Shown: positions 56,146-64,000 of the stretch, in pieces | How positions within the stretch are numbered: the first letter of the stretch is position 1 | Layout of the letters: each line of letters begins with the position of its first letter | NCBI RefSeq assembly: GCF_025486315.1 | Contig: NZ_JAOOPY010000001.1 | Coordinates: forward strand, 124,001 to 188,000 | DNA: 64,000 nt | Direction: 5' to 3' | Origin: Variovorax sp. N23 | GTDB lineage: Bacteria; Pseudomonadota; Gammaproteobacteria; Burkholderiales; Burkholderiaceae_C | Made by a program: the position numbers and the translations under genes | Notes under the pieces: model-generated | What the model was told of the DNA's origin: nothing | The model's input: the letters and a program-made list of their open reading frames with translations, nothing else | The model's database searches: none

Positions 56146-58764
56146 TCAGGCCAGTTGCGCCAACAGTTGCTTGGCCTGGACCTTCAGGTCGCCGGAGCTT
56201 TCGGCTTCGACTTCCTCGACCAGCGAACGCGCGCCTTCGGTGTCGCCCAACGCCTGCAGTTCGCGCGCCAGCGACAGCTTGATGGCGTGCGGGTTGTCAT
56301 TGGCCTCGTCCAGCGGCTCGAGCCGGCCGGGCTCGGTGTCGTTGGAATCGCGCTGGTTCAGGCCGGCGAGGGCGCTCATGTCGAACTCGATGAAGCCGGA
56401 ATCGCCGGGCAGGCCCGCACGCAGCGTGGCCGGCTGGGTGTGTTCCTCGGTGCCCATCGAGCGCGACATGCCGGGCATCTCGAGCGCGGCGGGCGCGGTG
56501 TTGAAGTCGGTGTCGAAGTCTGCGGGCGGGCTCATCGGCGACAGGTCGCGCAGCGTGTCGCGGGAGGTCGGCGCGAAGCGTTCCGGCGCAGGCGCCTGAA
56601 CCGGCGGCAGGCTCGCGCTCACGGGCGCCGGCTCGGTGATCGGCGCCGGCATGGTCGTCGTCGTGTCCAGGGGCGACGGCCTGCTCAGGTCGAGGTCGAA
56701 GTCGAGCGGGGCCACCGACGGGACGAAGGCGGGCGGCGGCGCGGCGACGGGTGCCGCCATCGGCGCAGCCACCACGGCAGCGGCCGTTGCCGCAACGGCT
56801 GCCGGCGCGGCGCTGTCGCCGGCCGGGCGAGCGCCCGCCTCGTACAGCGGGTTGCCCGGGTCGAGTTCCTTGCCCATCTCCACCACGCGGTTCCAGTCGT
56901 TGCCCTGGCCGCCGGTCAGCTTGTGCACGTCCGACGCCAGCGCCTCGTAGGCGCGCAGGTCACGCCGCTTGGCGTGGATCTCGAGCAGCTTGAGGTGGAT
57001 GGCGATGCGCTCGGGGTTGATGCGCAGCGCCTCCCGCAGGATCTCCTCCGCCTGGAGGTCGCGGCCGTAGGCCAGGTACACGTCGGCCTCGGCCACCGGG
57101 TCGACGTCGCCGGCGTCCAGCTGGCTGGGCGAGTACGACAGCGACGAGACGACCGAGCGGTTCTTGGTGTCGACCGATTCACCGCCGCTGGCGGCGAAGA
57201 AGGAGTCCTTGGGCAGACGGCTTTCCAGGAAAACGCTGTCGCCGGCGTCCTGGCGGCGGCGCTTGACCGCCCTGTAGCCGAGGAAGCCCAGGAGCAATAG
57301 GATGAGTGCGCCGCCGCCGAGCATCAGCGGGTTGTCGAGCAGATCGTCGAGGAAGCTGGGTTCCGGGGGGGGCGGTGGTGCTGCGGGCTTGGCGGCCGGT
57401 TTCGGCGCTGCTGCCGCAGCGGGGGCGGGTGCCGGCGCCGGGGGCGGTGTCAGGGCGGCCCCGGCGCCTGCCGGGGCGACCACCGTCGGTGCCGGGGTCG
57501 ATGCGGCAGGCGCAGGTGCCGTGGCCGCCCGTGCTGCGGGTGTCGGCGTGGCAGCCGGTGCGGCGGGGGCGCTGGCCGACGCGGGCGCGGCCGGTGCGGC
57601 ACCCGCCGGCGCAGCGACGCCGGCCGACTGCAGCTTGTTCAGGTCGCTGATGTTCTTGGCCAGTTCGGCCACGCGAGCGTTGCTTTCCTGCGCCTGACGC
57701 GTCTGCGCGAGCTTGTCCTCGGCAGCGCGGGCCTGTGCAATGGTGAGCTTGTCGGGTGCTGCGGCGGCCGCGCTGCGGTCCTCGACACTGGCCTGCAGCT
57801 TGCCGGAGCTCTGGCGGTCGGCCCGGGCCACGGCCGAGGCTGGCGCGTTCTCGGCCAGGCGGCGGCGGTAGTCACCGAAGTCGCGGCTCTGGGCGACCAC
57901 GGTGCGACGGGCCTCGGGCGCCGGCGTGGCGGCGGCTTGCGACGCATCGGGCAGGTCGAGCACCGCGCCGGCCTTCATGCGGTTCATGTTGCCGCCGATG
58001 AAGGCATTGGGGTTGGCGCGCAGCATCGCGACCAGCATCTGGTCGAGCGAAATGTCGGCAGGCTTGTAAGCGCCCGCGATCTTGCTGGCGGTATCGCCGG
58101 GCTGCACGGTGACCTGCTGGCCCGCGCCGCCGCCGTCGGTGGTCCGCACCGCGGGTGCTTCGGCCGGGGTGGGCGCGGCGGCGATCGCCGGACGCGCGGG
58201 ACGGCGGGCCGACGGTGGTGGAACCGAGGCGGGACCGGTGCCGATGCTGATCTGCGGCGGCACGGGCGCCTGCGCGGCAGCCGTGGCCGTCGAGCGGCTG
58301 CTCGGCGGGTCGAGCAGCACGGTGTAGTCGCGGACGATGCGGCCCGTGTTCCAGGTGGCTTCGAGCAGCAGATCGATGAAGGGGTCGGAGACCGAGCGAT
58401 TGCTGGTCAGCCGGACGACGTAGCGGCCATCGGCGCGGCGCTGCAGTGAACTGCGCACGTCGGACAAGGCGGCGTTGTAGGGTACGCCCGCAGCGCGGAA
58501 GGCGTCTGGCGAGGCGATGTTGACGCGCAGGCCGTCGGCCTCGGCGGCACTCATCTCGGCAATCTCGATCTCGGCGCGCAAGGGCTCGCCGATGGCCGAT
58601 TGTACGTTCATGCGGCCCAGCGACAGCGCGTGGGCATCGACGAAGACTGCCCCCAATCCCAGGGCGACCGCCGCGCTGAGCAGCGAGAGTCGGGCACGAC
58701 CACGTGACGTCGTGTTCAGGCGGGTGGCCGAATCGCGGGCCGCAGGCAACGGAGGTCTTGTCAT
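56146..58764 (-). CDS. fimV: FimV-like pilus/polarity protein
   Basis: Inner-membrane protein that localises type IV pilus and chemotaxis components. 872 residues from ATG 58764. Signal peptide or anchor at about 24-46 (LSLLSAAVALGLGAVFVDAHA), then the conserved SLGRMNVQSAIGEPLRAEIEI. A LysM peptidoglycan-binding domain follows at about 205-275 (VTVQPGDTASKIAGAYKPAD), then a coiled region, a transmembrane helix near 470-490 (NPLMLGGGALILLLLGFLGY), acidic/Pro-rich sequence, and the C-terminal FimV domain (HAIKLSLARELQALGDTEGA). No ATP- or polymer-type enzyme motif. The open frame extends farther upstream into asd but without family sequence. Confidence 0.92.
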   Translation of the reverse strand: MTRPPLPAARDSATRLNTTSRGRARLSLLSAAVALGLGAVFVDAHALSLGRMNVQSAIGEPLRAEIEIAEMSAAEADGLRVNIASPDAFRAAGVPYNAALSDVRSSLQRRADGRYVVRLTSNRSVSDPFIDLLLEATWNTGRIVRDYTVLLDPPSSRSTATAAAQAPVPPQISIGTGPASVPPPSARRPARPAIAAAPTPAEAPAVRTTDGGGAGQQVTVQPGDTASKIAGAYKPADISLDQMLVAMLRANPNAFIGGNMNRMKAGAVLDLPDASQAAATPAPEARRTVVAQSRDFGDYRRRLAENAPASAVARADRQSSGKLQASVEDRSAAAAAPDKLTIAQARAAEDKLAQTRQAQESNARVAELAKNISDLNKLQSAGVAAPAGAAPAAPASASAPAAPAATPTPAARAATAPAPAASTPAPTVVAPAGAGAALTPPPAPAPAPAAAAAPKPAAKPAAPPPPPEPSFLDDLLDNPLMLGGGALILLLLGFLGYRAVKRRRQDAGDSVFLESRLPKDSFFAASGGESVDTKNRSVVSSLSYSPSQLDAGDVDPVAEADVYLAYGRDLQAEEILREALRINPERIAIHLKLLEIHAKRRDLRAYEALASDVHKLTGGQGNDWNRVVEMGKELDPGNPLYEAGARPAGDSAAPAAVAATAAAVVAAPMAAPVAAPPPAFVPSVAPLDFDLDLSRPSPLDTTTTMPAPITEPAPVSASLPPVQAPAPERFAPTSRDTLRDLSPMSPPADFDTDFNTAPAALEMPGMSRSMGTEEHTQPATLRAGLPGDSGFIEFDMSALAGLNQRDSNDTEPGRLEPLDEANDNPHAIKLSLARELQALGDTEGARSLVEEVEAESSGDLKVQAKQLLAQLA

Positions 58765-58877
58765 GCTGAAAGAGGGGCACCGCGGCCCAAAGTGTAAGAG
58801 GACGTTAACATCATCGTTCAGCACTGACAAGGCGACAGCCGTTTCACCCCAGTGCGCGCCAACTTCGGCATGGTCTA

Positions 58878-58899
58878 CCCGTTGCAGCAGAGCAACGGG
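58878..58899. other. hairpin between asd and fimV
   Basis: Perfect 8-base arms CCCGTTGC and GCAACGGG around AGCAGA, 30 bases after the asd stop. No T-tract on either side; possibly an mRNA-stabilising or weak terminator structure. Confidence 0.5.
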
Positions 58900-58928
58900 C
58901 GCCCATTTCTGGGCCCCCGTGTGAAGTA

Positions 58929-60098
58929 TTACGCGTTCAGCAGGATGCGCAGCATGCGGCGCAGCGGCTCCGCAGCGCCCCAGAGCAACTGGTCGCCGAT
59001 GGTGAACGCGCCCAGGTATTCCGGCCCCATCGCCAGCTTGCGCAGTCGACCGACCGGGATGCTCATGGTGCCGGTCACGGCGACGGGGGTCAGGTCCTTG
59101 ACGGTCGCTTCCCGGGTGTTGGGCACGACCTTGACCCATTCGTTGTCGGCTGCAATCAAGGCCTCGATGTCCGCCACCGGGACGTTCTTCTTGAGCTTGA
59201 AGGTCAGCGCCTGGCTGTGGCAGCGCATGGCGCCGACGCGCACGCAGAAGCCGTCCACGGGAACCGGGGCGACATCGAAGCCCGGCCCCTGGCCCAGGAT
59301 CTTGTTGGTCTCGGCGCCGCCCTTCCATTCTTCCCTGGACATGCCCCACTCGGCATCGTCCGAGTTCTTGCCGATCCCCAGGTCCTTGTCGATCCAGGGG
59401 ATGAGCGAACCGCCGAGCGGCGCGCCGAAGTTCGCCGTCTCGCTGGCCGACAGGGTCTGCTGCTTGTGCAGCACCTTGCGGTCGATTTCCAGGATGGCCG
59501 ACTTCGGGTCGTCCAGCAGCGCGCGCACTTCGGCGTTGAGCGTGCCGAACTGCGTCAGCAGCTCGCGCATGTGCTGCGCGCCGCCGCCCGACGCGGCCTG
59601 GTAGGTCATGCTGGTCATCCACTCGACCAGACCGGCCTTGTAGAGCGCGCCCACGCCCATCAGCATGCAACTCACGGTGCAGTTGCCGCCGATCCAGTTC
59701 TTGCCGCCCTTGGCCAGCGCGTTCTGGATGACCGGCAGGTTGACCGGGTCGAGCACGATGATCGCGTCGTCGCTCATGCGCAGCGTGGAGGCGGCGTCGA
59801 TCCAGTGGCCGTTCCAGCCGGCCGCGCGCAGCTTGGGGAAGACTTCGGTCGTGTAGTCGCCGCCCTGGCAGGTGATGATGATGTCGCACTGCTTGAGTGC
59901 GTCGATGTCGTGCGCGTCCTTCAGGGTCGTCTCGTTCTTGGTCATCGCCGGGGCCTTGCCGCCGGCGTTGGAGGTCGAGAAGAACATCGGCTCGATGAGA
60001 CCGAAGTCGCCTTCGGCCTGCATGCGGTCCATCAGGACCGAGCCGACCATGCCGCGCCAGCCCACGAGGCCGACCAGAGGTTGAGATGCGTTCGCCAT
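58929..60098 (-). CDS. asd: aspartate-semialdehyde dehydrogenase
   Basis: Reduces aspartyl phosphate for lysine, methionine and threonine synthesis and cell wall. 389 residues, longer Gram-negative form. [17 protein letters not shown] cofactor site, active-site Cys in [12 protein letters not shown], and [17 protein letters not shown] with catalytic His. Upstream leuB is 94 bases away. Confidence 0.96.
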   Translation of the reverse strand: MANASQPLVGLVGWRGMVGSVLMDRMQAEGDFGLIEPMFFSTSNAGGKAPAMTKNETTLKDAHDIDALKQCDIIITCQGGDYTTEVFPKLRAAGWNGHWIDAASTLRMSDDAIIVLDPVNLPVIQNALAKGGKNWIGGNCTVSCMLMGVGALYKAGLVEWMTSMTYQAASGGGAQHMRELLTQFGTLNAEVRALLDDPKSAILEIDRKVLHKQQTLSASETANFGAPLGGSLIPWIDKDLGIGKNSDDAEWGMSREEWKGGAETNKILGQGPGFDVAPVPVDGFCVRVGAMRCHSQALTFKLKKNVPVADIEALIAADNEWVKVVPNTREATVKDLTPVAVTGTMSIPVGRLRKLAMGPEYLGAFTIGDQLLWGAAEPLRRMLRILLNA

Positions 60099-60147
60099 TT
60101 GAATATGCCCTTCGAAGAAAAAACTAGGAGATCAGGTTTTCTTGGCG

Positions 60148-60166
60148 CCCGGCTCGTCGAGCCGGG
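60148..60166. other. near-perfect palindrome between leuB and asd
   Basis: Arms CCCGGCTCG and CGAGCCGGG with one central T. No T-tract adjacent on the minus strand, though a TTTTTT run lies about 20 bases beyond; it may be a weak terminator for leuB. Confidence 0.4.
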
Positions 60167-60192
60167 GAGGGGCGTGACGAAGCGGGCTGCGG

Positions 60193-61993
<1,801 letters not shown>

Positions 61994-62008
61994 GGTTTAT
62001 CTCCTGGC

Positions 62009-63430
62009 TCAGGCGAATTGGCGGACGTCGACGAAGTGGCCGTGCACCGCGGCGGCGGCGGCCATCGCCGGGCTCACCAGGTGCGTGCGGCCGCCGGCGC
62101 CTTGCCGGCCTTCGAAGTTGCGGTTGCTGGTGCTGGCGCAGCGCTCGCCCGGCTCCAGCCGGTCGGCGTTCATGGCCAGGCACATCGAGCAACCCGGCTC
62201 GCGCCACTCGAAGCCCGCGGCCTTGAAGATCACGTCGAGGCCTTCGCGCTCGGCCTGTTCCTTCACCAGGCCGGAGCCGGGCACCACCATCGCGAGCTTG
62301 ACGTTCTTCGCGACCTTCTGGCCCAGCTTCTTCACCACGGCAGCGGCTTCGCGCATGTCCTCGATGCGGCTGTTGGTGCAGGACCCGATGAACACCTTGT
62401 CGATGAAGATGTCGTTCATCGGCTTGTTCGGCTCGAGGCCCATGTAGGTCAGCGCGCGCTCGATGGCGCCGCGCTTGTTGGCGTCCTTCTCCTTGTCGGG
62501 GTCGGGCACGCGGCCGCTGATGGCCGTCACCATTTCGGGTGAGGTGCCCCAGGTGACCTGCGGCTGGATCTGCGTCGCGTCGAGTTCGACCACCTGATCG
62601 AAGTGCGCGCCGGGGTCGGACTGCAGTGTCTTCCAGTAGGTCACGGCATGGTCCCATTCGACGCCGGTCGGCGCGAGCGGGCGGCCCTTCACGTAGGCGA
62701 TGGTCTTCTCGTCCACCGCGACGAGGCCTGCGCGCGCGCCGGCCTCGATCGCCATGTTGCAGACCGTCATGCGGCCTTCCATGCTCAGGTCACGGATGGC
62801 CGAGCCGGCGAATTCGATCGTGTAGCCCGTGCCGCCTGCCGTGCCGATGCGCCCGATGATGGCCAGCACGATGTCCTTGGCGGTGCAGCCCAGCGGCAGC
62901 TTGCCCTCGACCTTCACCAGCAGGTTCTTGGCCTTCCTGGCGAGCAGTGTCTGCGTGGCCATCACGTGCTCGACTTCGCTGGTGCCGATGCCGTGCGCCA
63001 GTGCGCCGAAGGCGCCGTGGGTGGAGGTGTGCGAGTCGCCGCAGACCACCGTCATGCCCGGCAGCGTCGCGCCCGACTCGGGGCCGATCACGTGCACGAT
63101 GCCCTGGCGCTTGCTCAGGAAGGGATAGAAGGCGGCGGCACCGAACTCGGCGATGTTGCTGTCGAGCGTGGTGATCTGCTCCTTGCTGATCGGGTCTTCG
63201 ATGCCGTCGTAGCCGCGCTCCCAATGGGTCGTCGGCGTGTTGTGGTCGGCCGTGGCGACCACCGAGCTGATGCGCCACAGCTTGCGGCCGGCCACGCGCA
63301 GGCCCTCGAAGGCCTGCGGGCTGGTCACTTCGTGCACCAGGTGGCGGTCGATGTAGAGGATCGAGGTGCCGTCGTCCTCGGTGTGGACGACGTGTTCGTC
63401 CCAGAGCTTGTCGTAGAGCGTGCGTGCCAT
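62009..63430 (-). CDS. leuC: 3-isopropylmalate dehydratase large subunit
   Basis: [4Fe-4S] aconitase-family subunit. 473 residues from ATG 63430. [38 protein letters not shown], the cluster Cys ligands in FIGSCTNSR and [11 protein letters not shown], and the C-terminal [20 protein letters not shown] longer upstream frame covers the leader and LysR gene and has no family sequence. Divergence from LysR is not seen; both are on the minus strand. Confidence 0.96.
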   Translation of the reverse strand: MARTLYDKLWDEHVVHTEDDGTSILYIDRHLVHEVTSPQAFEGLRVAGRKLWRISSVVATADHNTPTTHWERGYDGIEDPISKEQITTLDSNIAEFGAAAFYPFLSKRQGIVHVIGPESGATLPGMTVVCGDSHTSTHGAFGALAHGIGTSEVEHVMATQTLLARKAKNLLVKVEGKLPLGCTAKDIVLAIIGRIGTAGGTGYTIEFAGSAIRDLSMEGRMTVCNMAIEAGARAGLVAVDEKTIAYVKGRPLAPTGVEWDHAVTYWKTLQSDPGAHFDQVVELDATQIQPQVTWGTSPEMVTAISGRVPDPDKEKDANKRGAIERALTYMGLEPNKPMNDIFIDKVFIGSCTNSRIEDMREAAAVVKKLGQKVAKNVKLAMVVPGSGLVKEQAEREGLDVIFKAAGFEWREPGCSMCLAMNADRLEPGERCASTSNRNFEGRQGAGGRTHLVSPAMAAAAAVHGHFVDVRQFA

Positions 63431-63468
63431 GACTGTCTTCTTTCGTGGGGGAGGGTGAGGGGTCGTGC

Positions 63469-64000
63469 TCAGGCTGCGAGCCCGAGCGTTTCTTGTTCGG
63501 AGGCGGCGCCGGATGCCTGCAGGTGGGCCACCAGCGCACGTGCGGCCACAGGCAGCGTCGAGAAATCGCGTGCGACCAGCCGGATCTCGCGCCGCGCCCA
63601 GGGGTCGGTCAGCTCGATGCTGACCAGCCGCTGGCCGATGCCGCCGCGCATGAGCTCGAAGGCATGGCCGGGCATCACGCCGATGCCCAGGCCGTTCTCG
63701 ATCATCCGGCACATCGCGTCGAGGCCGGTCACATGGATCCGCAGCTTGATGCTGCGACCCGCGTCGAGCGCGGCCTGCCGCGTGGCCACATAGATCGAGC
63801 TGTTCGTGTGCAGGCCGACGTGGTCGTACTCCAGCGAGTCCGCGAAGGCGATCGCGCTGCGGCTTGCCAGTGCGTGGTCGGCCGGCACGATGAGCACGAG
63901 CCGGTCGTGCCGGTAGGGCAGGCTCTGCAGGTCGCTGGCACCTTCGCCGGCGTGGCAGATGCCGAGGTCGGCCGCGCCCTCGTGCACCGCGCGCAGCACC
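63469..64000 (-). CDS. LysR-family regulator, C-terminal part (cut by window edge)
   Basis: About 177 residues of the effector-binding domain; the DNA-binding N-terminus lies outside the window. [33 protein letters not shown] and [21 protein letters not shown] are typical of the LysR periplasmic-binding-protein-like fold. It lies 38 bases upstream of leuC on the same strand, so it could be cotranscribed with leuCDB or regulate it; neither is shown by sequence. Effector unknown. Confidence 0.85.
   Translation of the reverse strand, partial: VLRAVHEGAADLGICHAGEGASDLQSLPYRHDRLVLIVPADHALASRSAIAFADSLEYDHVGLHTNSSIYVATRQAALDAGRSIKLRIHVTGLDAMCRMIENGLGIGVMPGHAFELMRGGIGQRLVSIELTDPWARREIRLVARDFSTLPVAARALVAHLQASGAASEQETLGLAA

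Noticed and set aside
56146..59889. Single 1,247-codon frame joining fimV to upstream sequence
   Set aside because: The upstream 375 codons lie over asd in another frame and lack family sequence. The FimV start with a hydrophobic leader is at 58764.
62009..63430. Entericidin-like small gene between leuC and leuD, as I recall from some relatives
   Set aside because: Only 15 bases separate leuC and leuD here, so there is no room for it.

Overview
The window reads as a chromosomal segment of a high-GC betaproteobacterium of the order Burkholderiales, most likely Comamonadaceae (Variovorax/Acidovorax-like). The evidence is gene order: rpoE-rseA-rseB-mucD-lepA-lepB-rnc-era-recO-pdxJ-acpS-nagZ, yceD-rpmF-plsX-fabHDG-acpP-fabF, and leuCDB-asd-fimV-truA-trpFBA-accD. 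These are housekeeping blocks, tightly packed and often coupled by 1-4 base overlaps. No rRNA, tRNA, insertion sequence, prophage, integrase or CRISPR array was seen. The clearest accessory part is an exopolysaccharide locus at about 9.1-18.7 kb.

Layout. 1-4777 (minus): the N-terminal part of a cyclic beta-1,2-glucan synthase with a tiny membrane protein ahead of it, then ppc. 4876-8953 (plus): the haem genes hemC-hemD-hemX-hemY, closed by a strong terminator. 9155-13020 (plus): export lipoprotein, low-molecular-weight tyrosine phosphatase and Wzc-type tyrosine kinase. 13126-18680 (minus, convergent): WcaI-like glycosyltransferase, Wzy-like polymerase, a further glycosyltransferase, GDP-fucose synthase and the initiating sugar transferase. 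The two arms meet at a perfect bidirectional terminator. 19090-22125 (minus): rne, divergent from rluC-HAD phosphatase-Rieske protein-sppA (22675-25860). 25867-27239 (minus): a tetrapyrrole-methylase-fold methyltransferase and a Maf/YceF pyrophosphatase. 27277-33713 (plus): yceD, rpmF and the fatty-acid synthesis cluster through fabF. 33727-38233: a YgfX-like membrane protein, the sigma-E module and the protease MucD.

38234-38755 is the largest unexplained gap upstream of a plus-strand gene. It holds a pair of DnaA-box-like 9-mers and a short promoter-to-terminator unit that looks like a small RNA or an attenuated leader. 38756-46787 (plus) runs lepA to nagZ, with a palindromic REP-like element between lepA and lepB. 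46754-50847 (minus): YgjP-type metallopeptidase, YegD-type Hsp70, lysS and a LON-substrate-binding-domain protein; yggT is divergent. 51546-63430 (minus): accD, trpA, trpB, trpF, truA, fimV, asd, leuB, leuD and leuC. A LysR regulator runs off the right edge.

How they work together. The polysaccharide locus would build a probably fucose-containing polymer, with the kinase/phosphatase pair controlling chain length and export, but no flippase or GDP-mannose dehydratase is visible here. The sigma-E block links envelope stress to a periplasmic protease. The rpmF-fab block couples ribosome and lipid synthesis. The leu/trp/asd/accD block serves amino-acid and malonyl-CoA supply. I found no clearly new multi-gene system. 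The best leads are the mucD-lepA intergenic RNA candidate, an 11-base homopolymer inside rne, the terminator abutting the plsX start, the REP-like element, and the incomplete polysaccharide locus.
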